DNA of 24,345 nt. Origin: Actinomycetales bacterium. GTDB lineage: Bacteria > Actinomycetota > Actinomycetes > Actinomycetales > Actinomycetaceae. Under the pieces are notes generated by a model. It was not told where the DNA came from. It saw only the letters and a program-made list of their open reading frames with translations, and searched no databases. The DNA lies in contig JALHDK010000043.1 in NCBI GenBank assembly GCA_022838965.1, positions 1-24,345 on the forward strand, in the 5' to 3' direction. Position 1 is the stretch's first letter; every line of letters starts with the position of its first letter. The position numbers were made by a program, and so were the translations under genes. Below, piece by piece: positions 14,959-22,933 of the stretch.

Positions 14959-15745
14959 CGTCGGCCGGGGGCTGGACCACCACGGGGCGCTCCGCGCGTG
15001 AGACGAGAATCTCGAGGTCCCGCTCATCGATGACCGGCTGACTCTGAACCCATTCCCCTCCGGGTGCGGGCGCGTCGGTCTCCGAGTGCGCCCCGCAGCC
15101 ATGGTCCATCGCGACAACACGGCCATCGGAGGGCGACCACTCGTTGGCGCACACCCCGAAGACGAGGCGGCCCGCGCCGGCCAGCTTGAGGAGGAAACCG
15201 CAGGTGGAGCACTGCCCCGCAGCGTGCCGCGCGCTCGCGGCACGGGGACCGTGCTCTCCCTCATACCAGCGGGTGAACGCGCGCGCCCGGCCCTCGGCGG
15301 ACAGGACCCGGGGCCGGCCGAGTCCCAGCTCCCAGATGGCGAGCCGGTCCGCCTCCTCGTCATCGGTCTGCTCGTACCCCTGCTCGAGCCGGTCATCCTC
15401 GCGCTGGTAGGGCAGCGTGTCGTGGGAGCCGAGGTCGCCGGGGCGGAGCCGTTCCGCCCAGGGAACCCAGGGCGGCGCGATGAGGGCCTGCTCACCCGGA
15501 ATCATGGCGATCTCGCAGATCGTCGCATGCCGGGAGCGCGGCGTTCGGGCCACCGTCACCGCCCAGAACCAGCCGCGGTATCCGGGTGCGAGACTCTCGA
15601 AGAGGTGAGTCCCCACGCGCTCACCCTCGAGGCGGAAGCCGCGGTGCTCACCGACGTGGACGCCGGCCACCTCTTCGGCAGCCGCCCGCGCGTCGTGGAT
15701 GGACGACTCCAGGACGGCGTCGACGGACGCGGGCCGGGTCACCAT
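14948..15745 (-). CDS. DUF3027 protein with a putative Cys/His metal site
   Basis: ATG 15745 gives 265 residues; its ATG overlaps the stop of the cold-shock gene (TGATG), so translation is coupled. Conserved DUF3027 features: GYRGWFWAVTVAR (residues 55-67), PGEQALIAPPWVPWAERLRPGDLG (84-106) and DDRLEQGY. A second part has Cys179-x2-Cys182, Cys199, Cys217 and His220 (CSTCGF, GVCANEWSPSDGR, DHGCGAHSE), which looks like a zinc site. The family is limited to actinobacteria and has no known role. The constant pairing with a cold-shock protein suggests a function in RNA handling or stress, but this is inference. Confidence 0.85.
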   Translation of the reverse strand: MVTRPASVDAVLESSIHDARAAAEEVAGVHVGEHRGFRLEGERVGTHLFESLAPGYRGWFWAVTVARTPRSRHATICEIAMIPGEQALIAPPWVPWAERLRPGDLGSHDTLPYQREDDRLEQGYEQTDDEEADRLAIWELGLGRPRVLSAEGRARAFTRWYEGEHGPRAASARHAAGQCSTCGFLLKLAGAGRLVFGVCANEWSPSDGRVVAMDHGCGAHSETDAPAPGGEWVQSQPVIDERDLEILVSRAERPVVVQPPADVTS

Positions 15746-16122
15746 CAGACGTCGAAGTTGTCGGCGACCACCCGCAGCACCTTGGCGATGTTCTTGCCAT
15801 GCTCGGGGTACTTGCCCCGTCGCAGCGAGTTGGACGCGGAGTCGAGCAGGCGGATGAGGTCCTCCACGATCGGGACCATCTCGTCGGCGGGTGTGCGCGT
15901 GTTCCGCGCCACGGAGGGCAGCGGCTCCTGGAGCTTCACCGCCAGGGCGGACGGCCCCCGCCTGCCATCCGCGACGGAGAACTCGATGCGGGTGCCGGCC
16001 TTCGGCGCCGTCACGCCGGGCGGCAGTGCGGTCGCGTGCAGGAAGACTTCACTCCCGTCGTCGGACTGGATGAATCCGAAACCCTTGTCGGCGTCGAAGA
16101 ACTTGATCCTGCCGGTTGGCAC
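15745..16122 (-). CDS. Cold-shock-domain protein with C-terminal helical extension
   Basis: GTG 16122, placed by the SD GGAAAGG and by homology (VPTGRIKFFD), gives 125 residues; the open frame to 16290 is not coding. Residues 1-65 are a cold-shock OB-fold with RNP1 (KGFGFIQ, 13-19) and RNP2 (EVFLHA, 25-30), binding single-stranded RNA or DNA. Residues 78-125 (DEMVPIVEDLIRLLDSASNSL, split here for description) form a helical extension not found in the ~67-residue CspA proteins. This longer form is typical of actinobacteria and is the partner of the DUF3027 gene that overlaps its stop. Confidence 0.92.
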   Translation of the reverse strand: MPTGRIKFFDADKGFGFIQSDDGSEVFLHATALPPGVTAPKAGTRIEFSVADGRRGPSALAVKLQEPLPSVARNTRTPADEMVPIVEDLIRLLDSASNSLRRGKYPEHGKNIAKVLRVVADNFDV

Positions 16123-16248
16123 GGCCAAACCTTTCCATGGTGGAACGCGAATGCCGGACGGCACCGCATCCATCTTATCGGTCATCCCCGCAGGGCGGCG
16201 ACACACCGGCACGACCAGCCCCTGCCGCGCGGGGATGCGCCCGCTCCC

Positions 16249-16308
16249 GGCCCCGCCGGCATCACTGCGTTGCGGCCCCGCCGGCATCACTGCGTTGCGG
16301 CCCCGCCG
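16249..16308. repeat. 25-bp tandem repeat, two exact copies plus a partial third
   Basis: Units at 16249-16273 and 16274-16298 are identical (start GGCCCCGCCGG, end CACTGCGTTGC); 16299-16308 repeats the first ten bases. They lie in the divergent spacer between the cold-shock gene and the TPM-domain gene, about 20 bases before the latter's start. Confidence 0.9.
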
Positions 16309-16329
16309 TGCGGCGACGAAGATCGTCGT

Positions 16330-18330
16330 GTGAGCATCCTGCAGCGCATCTCCACCATCGGCGCCACGGCCGTCCTGCTGAGCGTGTCATCGGCCGCCGC
16401 GGCGGTGGGCCCCTTCGAGACCCCGTCCTTCCTGGAGGACCGGGTCACGGACTCGGCGGGGGTCCTCGGCGGTGACGCCGTCGAGGTGGAGGCCGCCATC
16501 TCCCGGCTCTCGGCCGAGACTCCCCTGGACCTCTTCGTGGTCTTCGTGGACTCCTTCGACGGGGTGAACTCCGAGGACTGGGTCAACCAGGCCGCGACGA
16601 TGTCGAACCTCGGAGTCAATGACGTGCTCCTCGCGGTCGCCGTCGAGGACCGCATCTACGACGTGTCGCTGGACACCGGTGGGGCGGTCGCGGCCGCGGA
16701 CGTCTCGCGCATCCTCGGGAACGACGTCGAGCCGGCGCTCGCGAACAACGACTGGGCCGGCGCCGCGATCGCCTTCGCGGACGGTCTACGGGCCGCGTAC
16801 ACCGGCCAGGACACCGGCGACGGCGCTGCCGGCGGCGGAGGCATCCCGCTCGGCTGGATCGCACTCGGTGGCGCAGCCGCCGTCGGCGGGGCGCTGCTCG
16901 TGGCGAATCGCCGCAGGAAGCCGGGACCGGAGCGTCCCGGAGCTGACCCGCGCACCATCCCGACCCCGGACCTCGACCGGCGGGCCAGCGCGGCTCTCGT
17001 CCAGATCGATGACGCCATCCGGTCCTCGGAGGAGGAACTGGGCTTCGCGCGCGCGCAGTTCGGCCTGCAGGCGACCGACACGTACGCCCGCGCCCTCGAG
17101 GCGGCGAAGAAGCAGGCGACCCAGGCGTTCGAGATCCGCAAGCGGCTCGACGACCACATCCCCGAGACCGAGCCGGAGCGCAGGGCCATGCTCCTGCAGA
17201 TCCTCCAGCTCGCCGAGAACGTCGACAGCACCCTCGAGGCGGAGAAGAAGTCCTTCGACGAGCTGCGCGCCATGGAATCGCGCGCCGGAGAGGTGCTGGC
17301 CGAGATGTCCACGCGCGCCCAGGAGGTGGGCCGCCGGATCGAGGGCGCACGCTCCATCCTCGCCTCGCTCGCGACGACCTACTCGCCCGGCGCCCTCGCC
17401 TCCATCTCGCGCAATCCCGATCAGGCCCTCCAGCTCCTCGAAGCGGCGCGCACGGCGATCGCCGCGGGCCAGGAACGTCTGGCGGCCGACGACCGGCCCG
17501 CGGCGGTGGCGAACGCCCGCATCGCCGAGCAGGCCATCGGCCAGGCCGACCGTCTGCTCACGGCCGTCGCGGGCGCGCACACCGCGCTCTCCGAGGCGGG
17601 CCCCAAGCTCGAGCAGCGGATCGCCTCCATCACCGCGGACATCAGGGATGCCAACCGCCTCGCCGCGAACGACGCCGGGGTGACCGCCGCACGGGAGGAG
17701 GCCCAGGCCGCCGTCTCCGATGGCCACAACGCGCGGCGTGGCGGCGATCCCCTGGCCGCGCTCTCCCGCCTCGAACGGGCGGAAACGGCTCTCGACGCCG
17801 CGCTGGCGCCCTACCGCGAGCGCGAGGCGAATCAGCAACGCTTCGCCGCACTCATGGCGGAGCGCTTCCCGCGGGTGGAGGCGAAGATCTCGGCGGTCGA
17901 CACCTTCATCGCCTCCAACCGGGGCGCCATGGACACGCTGCCCCGCACCCGGTTGTCAGAGGCACGGCGGATCCTGGAGCACGCCCGGGGGATCGCCACC
18001 TCTGATCCGGCGGCTGCCCTGCGCGCGCTCGACCAGGCTGAGCGGCTCGCGGACGAGGCGCACGCCCTGGCGAACCAGCAGCGGGACAACTTCCCGTGGA
18101 ACACCCCCTCCGGACGGGGCGGCGGCGGCATCGACATCGGCTCGCTCATCCTCGGCGGAATCCTGAGCGACGCCATGCGTGGCGGGTCACGGGGCGGCTC
18201 GTGGGGCGGGGGCACGTGGAGCGGGGGCTCCCGGGGTGGCGGCTTCGGGGGTGGCACCCGGATCGGGGGATTCGGGGGATCGATCGGGCGGGGCGGCGGC
18301 CGCAGCGGCGGATTCGGCGGCAGGTTCTGA
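16330..18330 (+). CDS. Membrane TPM-domain protein with long coiled coil and Gly-rich tail
   Basis: GTG 16330 gives 666 residues; the frame is open far upstream, but a signal-type N-terminus (ISTIGATAVLLSVSSAAAA) fixes the start. Order: signal peptide; extracytoplasmic TPM domain (about 30-160; VTDSAGVL, TPLDLFVVFVDSF, GVNDVLLAVAVEDR, NDWAGAAIAFADGL); one membrane helix (about 171-192, LGWIALGGAAAVGGALLVA) with a basic stop; a cytoplasmic region of about 400 residues rich in Glu/Ala/Arg heptads; and a Gly/Ser/Arg tail from about 595 to the end. TPM domains occur in YgcG/Psb32-type proteins linked with membrane and photosystem maintenance. The pspA gene follows within 75 bases, so a joint envelope-stress role is likely. 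Confidence 0.88.
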   Translation: MSILQRISTIGATAVLLSVSSAAAAVGPFETPSFLEDRVTDSAGVLGGDAVEVEAAISRLSAETPLDLFVVFVDSFDGVNSEDWVNQAATMSNLGVNDVLLAVAVEDRIYDVSLDTGGAVAAADVSRILGNDVEPALANNDWAGAAIAFADGLRAAYTGQDTGDGAAGGGGIPLGWIALGGAAAVGGALLVANRRRKPGPERPGADPRTIPTPDLDRRASAALVQIDDAIRSSEEELGFARAQFGLQATDTYARALEAAKKQATQAFEIRKRLDDHIPETEPERRAMLLQILQLAENVDSTLEAEKKSFDELRAMESRAGEVLAEMSTRAQEVGRRIEGARSILASLATTYSPGALASISRNPDQALQLLEAARTAIAAGQERLAADDRPAAVANARIAEQAIGQADRLLTAVAGAHTALSEAGPKLEQRIASITADIRDANRLAANDAGVTAAREEAQAAVSDGHNARRGGDPLAALSRLERAETALDAALAPYREREANQQRFAALMAERFPRVEAKISAVDTFIASNRGAMDTLPRTRLSEARRILEHARGIATSDPAAALRALDQAERLADEAHALANQQRDNFPWNTPSGRGGGGIDIGSLILGGILSDAMRGGSRGGSWGGGTWSGGSRGGGFGGGTRIGGFGGSIGRGGGRSGGFGGRF

Positions 18331-18404
18331 CAGGCCCGCGGCCGGGGGTGCCGGTCGCGGTGATTTGGGCAACAATCATCACGTAACCTCCTGGAAGGAA
18401 AACC

Positions 18405-19142
18405 ATGACCGAGAAGCAGTCGATCCTGGGGCGCATCGCCCAGTTGACACGCGCGAACATCAACGCCCTCCTCGACCGGGCCGAGGACCCCGAGAAGATG
18501 CTCGACCAGCTCATCCGGGACTACACGTCGTCGATCTCCGAGGCCGAGGAGGCCGTGGCGGTGACGATCGGCAACCTGCGGCTCGCCGAACGTGACCACG
18601 CCGAGGACGTGGCGGCGGCCGCCGACTGGGGCAACAAGGCGCTGGCCGCCTCCGCCAAGGCCGACGAGCTCCGCGCGGCGGGCAACGCGGTGGACGCCGA
18701 CCGCTTCGACAACCTCGCCCGCATCGCGATCACCAAGCAGGTGGCCGCCGAGAACGAGGCGCGCGCCGCCGAGCCGATGATCGCCGCGCAGAACGAGGTC
18801 GTGGCGAAGCTGAAGGACGGCCTCGTCCAGATGCGCTCCAAGCTCGATGACCTGCGCAACAAGCGGGACGAACTGGTTGCCCGGGCGAAGACCGCCGAGG
18901 CGCAGGGCAAGGTGCAGAAGGCGATCTCCTCCATCAACGTGCTCGATCCCACCACCGAGATCTCCCGCTTCGAGGACCAGGTCCGGCGCGAGGAGGCGCG
19001 CGTCGCGGGCCAGGCCGAGATCGCCGCGACCTCCCTCGAGAGCCAGTTCGCCGAACTGGAGGACTACGGCAGGAAGTCCGAGATCGAGGCCCGCCTCGCG
19101 GCGCTGAAGGCCGGCAGGACCCAGCCCCAGATCGAACAGTGA
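18405..19142 (+). CDS. pspA: PspA/IM30 (Vipp1) family membrane-stress protein
   Basis: ATG 18405 with the SD GGAAGGA gives 245 residues. It is helical almost throughout: N-terminal amphipathic region SILGRIAQLTRANINALLDRAEDPEKMLDQLIRDY, then long heptad stretches (EAEEAVAVTIGNLRLAERD, MRSKLDDLRNKRDELVARAKTAEA, split here by comma) and VLDPTTEISRFEDQVRREEARVAG near the C-terminus. PspA oligomers bind and support damaged membranes. The TPM protein upstream is the likely partner. A 74-base spacer with a possible AATCAT promoter element (18373-18378) allows separate induction. A hairpin lies after the gene. Confidence 0.92.
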   Translation: MTEKQSILGRIAQLTRANINALLDRAEDPEKMLDQLIRDYTSSISEAEEAVAVTIGNLRLAERDHAEDVAAAADWGNKALAASAKADELRAAGNAVDADRFDNLARIAITKQVAAENEARAAEPMIAAQNEVVAKLKDGLVQMRSKLDDLRNKRDELVARAKTAEAQGKVQKAISSINVLDPTTEISRFEDQVRREEARVAGQAEIAATSLESQFAELEDYGRKSEIEARLAALKAGRTQPQIEQ

Positions 19143-19163
19143 CACCCGCTCGCTGACTCCGTT

Positions 19164-19202
19164 CGGAAGCCCCCGGTACCTCCACAGGATCGGGGGCTTC
19201 CG
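19164..19202 (+). terminator. Hairpin terminator after pspA
   Basis: CGGAAGCCCCCG (19164-19175) and CGGGGGCTTCCG (19191-19202) are perfect 12-base arms around a 15-base loop. It stands 22 bases after the pspA stop. No U-tract follows. Confidence 0.8.
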
Positions 19203-19207
19203 GCCAC

Positions 19208-19213
19208 TAGGCT
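19208..19213 (+). promoter_or_regulatory. -10 element, leaderless promoter of the NYN gene
   Basis: TAGGCT is followed after six bases (all G) by GTG 19220. The hexamer and spacing fit leaderless actinobacterial transcripts. Confidence 0.5.
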
Positions 19214-19219
19214 GGGGGG

Positions 19220-19786
19220 GTGACGAACGGCGTGACCACCTATCTGCTCGTGGACGGGGAGAACATCGACGCGACGCTCGGGATGAGCGTGCTCGGTCGT
19301 CGGCCCAATCCGGAGGAACGTCCGCGGTGGGACCGCATCCTCGCCTTCTCCCGCGAGGTCTGGTCCGCCGCGACCCGGGGACTGTTCTTCCTGAACGCGT
19401 CGTCGGGCCAGATGCCGATGAGCTTCGTCCAGGCCCTCCTCGCGATGGAGTACCAGCCGATCCCGCTATCGTCGCAGGGGGGCGAGAAGGTTGTCGACAT
19501 CGGCATCCAGCGCACCCTCCGGGCCATCGCCGAGCGGGAGAGCGGTGACGTGCTGCTCGCCAGCCACGACGGCGACTTCATCCCCGAGGTCGCCGAGCTG
19601 CTCCGGCGCGGGCGCCGGGTGGGGATCCTGTGCTTCCGCGAGTTCCTGAACTCGCACCTCGCGGAGCTGGCGACCGACGGACTGCAGATCTTCGACCTGG
19701 AGGACAACATCGGCGCGTTCAACGCGGTCCTGCCCCGCGTCCGCATCATCCCGCTGGAGAGCTTCGATCCCACCCGCTACCTGTGA
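19220..19786 (+). CDS. NYN-domain putative ribonuclease (LabA-like)
   Basis: GTG 19220 gives 188 residues. The NYN (PIN-like) fold is shown by YLLVDGENID with Asp12 at the start, GEKVVDIGIQRTL with Asp93, and DVLLASHDGDFIPEV with Asp117 and Asp119, the acidic residues that coordinate metal in this nuclease superfamily. YQPIPLSSQGGEK and RRVGILCFRE fill the Rossmann-like core. The substrate is unknown; relatives cut RNA. The C-terminal ~30 residues (IFDLEDNIGAFNAVLP) are also typical. It ends 42 bases before the response regulator but has its own probable promoter, so the link may be positional only. No antitoxin-like small gene adjoins it. Confidence 0.88.
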   Translation: MTNGVTTYLLVDGENIDATLGMSVLGRRPNPEERPRWDRILAFSREVWSAATRGLFFLNASSGQMPMSFVQALLAMEYQPIPLSSQGGEKVVDIGIQRTLRAIAERESGDVLLASHDGDFIPEVAELLRRGRRVGILCFREFLNSHLAELATDGLQIFDLEDNIGAFNAVLPRVRIIPLESFDPTRYL

Positions 19787-19828
19787 GCTTCACAGCGAAC
19801 ACCCAGCCACAGGGGCGACACTGGGTGC

Positions 19829-20530
19829 ATGAAGCAGTCCGCGGAACCGGAGGCCCTGCTGCTCGTCGTCGATGACGAGCCGAACATCCTCGACCTGCTG
19901 GCGACGTCCCTGCGCTTCGCGGGCTTCGACGTCGTGACCGCCCCCAACGGCACGGGAGCGCTCCGGCAGGCGGCCAGCCACCCGGTAGACCTGATCGTGC
20001 TGGACGTGATGATGCCGGACATGGACGGATTCACCGTTCTCCGCCGCCTGCGCGCCGCCGGGTCCACCGTGCCGGTGGTGTTCCTGACCGCGCGGGACGA
20101 CACCGAGGACAAGGTGAAGGGTCTGACCGCCGGTGGGGATGACTACATCACCAAGCCCTTCTCGCTGGAGGAGGTCGTGGCGCGGATCCGTGCGGTGCTG
20201 CGGCGCACGAAGGGGGGCGCGGAGGACGCCGTGCTGCGGTACGCGGACCTGGAGCTCGACGAGGACGCCTACGAGGTCCGCCGGGCGGGCCGCACCATCG
20301 ACCTGTCCCCCACGGAGTTCAAGCTGCTGCGATACCTCATGCTGAACGCCGAACGCGTGGTCTCGAAGACCCAGATCCTGAACCACGTCTGGGAGTACGA
20401 CTTCATGGGGGAGGCGAACATCGTCGAGTCCTACATCTCCTACCTGCGACGGAAGGTCGACGTCGACGGGCTTCCGCCGCTGATCCACACGCGTCGCGGG
20501 ATCGGCTACCTCCTGCGCAAGGAAGCGTGA
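19829..20530 (+). CDS. OmpR/PhoP-type response regulator
   Basis: ATG 19829 gives 233 residues. The receiver domain (residues ~10-125) has the acidic pair in VVDDEPN, phosphoacceptor Asp59 in LIVLDVMMPDMDGF, the switch Thr in FLTARDD and Lys in YITKPFS. A short linker leads to a winged-helix DNA-binding domain (about 135-230) with LSPTEFKLLRYLMLNAERVVSKTQIL, YDFMGEANIVESYISYLRRK and TRRGIGYLL. It is close to mycobacterial PhoP/TcrA-type regulators, but the regulon is unknown, so no gene name is given. Its stop overlaps the kinase start (TGATG), which shows coupled synthesis. Confidence 0.93.
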   Translation: MKQSAEPEALLLVVDDEPNILDLLATSLRFAGFDVVTAPNGTGALRQAASHPVDLIVLDVMMPDMDGFTVLRRLRAAGSTVPVVFLTARDDTEDKVKGLTAGGDDYITKPFSLEEVVARIRAVLRRTKGGAEDAVLRYADLELDEDAYEVRRAGRTIDLSPTEFKLLRYLMLNAERVVSKTQILNHVWEYDFMGEANIVESYISYLRRKVDVDGLPPLIHTRRGIGYLLRKEA

Positions 20531-21963
20531 TGCGGGAGCGGCTCCAGCGTGTCCCCCTGGCCGGCCGCCTTGTGGTTGCCTTTGTGGGACTGCTCACCCT
20601 CGGGCTCACCACAGGGACGCTCGCGATGACCCTGATCCTCCAGATCCGGCTCTACGGACAGGTGGACGAGCAGTTGCGATCCTCGGCGGCCATCCTCGGC
20701 AGGGCGGCGCTGGAGGAGATCGCCAACGGCAGCCGGGACTCGACGTCCCTGCCCTCCGACTACTACGTCCTCGTGCAGGGACAGCTCGTCGACCCGATCG
20801 AGCTGGCGTTGCCGTCCACGGTGGCCGAGTACGGCACCCCCGATCTGGGGACGTACAGCTTCCCGTTCTCCAGCCTGCAGGATCCGCGGCCGGAGACCGT
20901 TCCCAACACCGAGGGCGGACCACTGTGGCGTGTGATCACCATCCCGGTCTACGAGCGGAGCACGGGCATCGTGGTGGGCTCGATGACGATCGGGCTGCCG
21001 CTGAAGGGCGTCAGCCAGACGGTGTCGGCATTCCTGAGCCGGGTCCTCCTCGTGGACGCCCTGATCATCCTGCTCGGCGCGGCCCTCGCCTGGCTGCTCG
21101 TGCATCGCTCGCTGCGCCCTCTGCGCGAGATCGAGGCGACGGCGGGCGCCATCGCGGCGGGCGACCTCTCACGGCGCATTCCTCCGGGGCCCACCTCGAC
21201 CGAGGTCGGCTCGCTGGCCAACTCCCTCAACACCATGCTGACGCAGATCGAGTCATCCTTCGCCGCGCGGCGGGAATCGGAGGAACGCATGCGCCGCTTC
21301 GTCTCCGACGCGTCCCACGAACTGCGCACCCCCCTCGCCACGGTCCGCGGTTACGGCGAGCTGTACCGGCTCGGCGGGATCCCGCCCGCGGAACTCCCGG
21401 GTGCCATGCAGCGCATCGAGTCCGAGGCCGAGCGGATGTCGAGCCTCGTGGCCGACATGCTGCAGCTCGCCCGGCTTGATGAGGGCCGTCCGCTCGACCT
21501 GCGCGAGGCGGACCTGACCGGTCTGGCCCAGGACGCCGCCGCCAACCTCCAGGTGCTCGATCCCTCCCGGCCAGTGCAGGTGGTGGGCCTCACCGGCGGC
21601 CCGCCCCCCTCCGTGACCGCCGTGGTGGACGAGGAGAAGGTGCGCCAGATCCTCTCCAATCTGACCGAGAACGCGCTGACCCACACCCCGTCGGGCACCG
21701 CGGTGGAGTTCGCCGTCGGCACCGACGGGCCGGACGTCGTCCTTGAGGTCCGCGACCACGGTCCCGGTGTCCCGGTCGCCGACCGGGACAGCATCTTCGG
21801 GCGATTCGTCCGCGTCGACACGTCCCGCTCCCGCGCCTCGGGGGGGACTGGTCTCGGGCTCGCCATCGTCGCCGCGATCGCCGCCGCGCACGGCGGGTCC
21901 GCCTCCGCCGTCGAGACGCCCGGCGGCGGGCTGACGGTGCGGGTGACGCTCCCGGCGAGGTGA
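20530..21963 (+). CDS. Sensor histidine kinase
   Basis: ATG 20530 has an AAGGA at good spacing and overlaps the regulator stop by one base; GTG 20527 is the alternative. The 477-residue protein has membrane helix 1 (about 12-38), a ~130-residue extracytoplasmic sensor without recognised family, membrane helix 2 (about 170-192), HAMP domain (193-247; HRSLRPLREIEATAGAIAAG), dimerisation and phosphorylation box with His263 in SDASHELRTPLATVRGYGEL, and an ATPase domain with the N box (LSNLTENALTH), G1 (VRDHGPGVP), F box (IFGRFVR) and G2 (GGTGLGLAIV). All catalytic boxes are intact. It should phosphorylate the upstream regulator in response to an unknown envelope signal. Confidence 0.95.
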   Translation: MRERLQRVPLAGRLVVAFVGLLTLGLTTGTLAMTLILQIRLYGQVDEQLRSSAAILGRAALEEIANGSRDSTSLPSDYYVLVQGQLVDPIELALPSTVAEYGTPDLGTYSFPFSSLQDPRPETVPNTEGGPLWRVITIPVYERSTGIVVGSMTIGLPLKGVSQTVSAFLSRVLLVDALIILLGAALAWLLVHRSLRPLREIEATAGAIAAGDLSRRIPPGPTSTEVGSLANSLNTMLTQIESSFAARRESEERMRRFVSDASHELRTPLATVRGYGELYRLGGIPPAELPGAMQRIESEAERMSSLVADMLQLARLDEGRPLDLREADLTGLAQDAAANLQVLDPSRPVQVVGLTGGPPPSVTAVVDEEKVRQILSNLTENALTHTPSGTAVEFAVGTDGPDVVLEVRDHGPGVPVADRDSIFGRFVRVDTSRSRASGGTGLGLAIVAAIAAAHGGSASAVETPGGGLTVRVTLPAR

Positions 21964-22023
21964 CCCCGCGAACCAGGGGCGCTGCGGCGGTGCAACTGAC
22001 TGGTGCGCGTCGGGCAAACCGCC

Positions 22024-22029
22024 TACGAT
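22024..22029 (+). promoter_or_regulatory. -10 element before the HD hydrolase gene
   Basis: TACGAT matches the -10 consensus. It overlaps the ATG at 22028, so translation more likely begins at 22067, giving a ~30-base leader that includes AAGGA. Confidence 0.4.
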
Positions 22030-22066
22030 GGCCGATCGTACCTACCCGACGGCCAAGGACGTTCTC

Positions 22067-22933
22067 ATGGGTGCCCAGCACGCACCACACTGGTTGCTTC
22101 CAGCCTACGTACGCAGCGTCACCGCCCTCGGCGCCACGGCTCCCCGCGAGCAGATCGAGGCCGCCGGGCGGCGCCTCCTCGAGCGCTGGTGCTCCCCCGA
22201 TCGCCACCACCACGACGTCACGCACCTCGTCGCGGTGCTCCAGCGCGTGGACGCCCTGGCCCAGGAGACCCACAGCCCGGAGATCGTCCGCGTGGCCGCC
22301 TGGTACCACGGTGCCGTCTTCGACACCCTGCGTCTCTCCGGCTACGAACGTGCCGCCGGCGAGAATAAGCCCGCCTCCGCGGAACTCGCCGTCAGTGAGC
22401 TGACCGCACTCGGGGTGCCGGATCGGGTCGCCGCCCGTGTCCGGGACATCATCCTGAGCCTGGTGCGTCACGACGCCGATCCGACCGATGTGGACTGCAT
22501 GGCCCTCTGCGACGCCGATCTCGGCATCCTCGCGGCGGAGCCACAGAAGTACAAGGACTACCGCACCCGGGTCCGCGAGGAGTTCGCCCACATCGACCCA
22601 CGTGCGTACATCGAGGCCCGCATCGCGATCATCACCCGCCTCCTGGCCCGCCGCAAGCTGTTCCTGAGCCCGCTGGCGTCGGCGTGGGAGGAGCCGGCGC
22701 GCCAGAATCTCGCCGCCGAGCTCCAGAAGCTCAAGGCCGAGCTCGCCAAGCTCCCGCCGCGCTCCCCGGATGAGGTGGTGGAGATGCCCCCGGTGGTGCC
22801 GCCGGCACCGAAGCGGCCGCCCACGGGAAGCCGCTTCGCCCGCGACGACACCCTCGCGGAATCACAGGTTCTCCCCCGCATCGCGCGCCTGCCGTCCGCT
22901 CCGCCAGCCCGGACGAGGATGAGCCCGAGGTGA
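22067..22933 (+). CDS. HD-domain-like metal-dependent hydrolase
   Basis: ATG 22067 has an SD (AAGGA, 22055-22059) and gives 288 residues; ATG 22028 would add 13 residues but overlaps a probable -10. Residues about 10-200 match predicted metal-dependent HD-superfamily hydrolases: WCSPDRHHHDVTHL (His47-49, Asp50, His53), AAWYHGAVFD (His81, Asp86), LVRHDADPTDVDCMALCDADLGILA. The C-terminal ~80 residues are a helical Lys/Ala/Glu stretch and then a Pro-rich disordered tail. The substrate is unknown; related enzymes act on phosphate esters or nucleotides. The next gene overlaps the stop (GTGA). Confidence 0.85.
   Translation: MGAQHAPHWLLPAYVRSVTALGATAPREQIEAAGRRLLERWCSPDRHHHDVTHLVAVLQRVDALAQETHSPEIVRVAAWYHGAVFDTLRLSGYERAAGENKPASAELAVSELTALGVPDRVAARVRDIILSLVRHDADPTDVDCMALCDADLGILAAEPQKYKDYRTRVREEFAHIDPRAYIEARIAIITRLLARRKLFLSPLASAWEEPARQNLAAELQKLKAELAKLPPRSPDEVVEMPPVVPPAPKRPPTGSRFARDDTLAESQVLPRIARLPSAPPARTRMSPR

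Noticed and set aside
15586..16329. N-terminal extension of the TPM-domain frame by 248 codons
   Set aside because: It runs antisense to the cold-shock and DUF3027 genes and is Arg/Gly-rich; a signal peptide starts at 16330.
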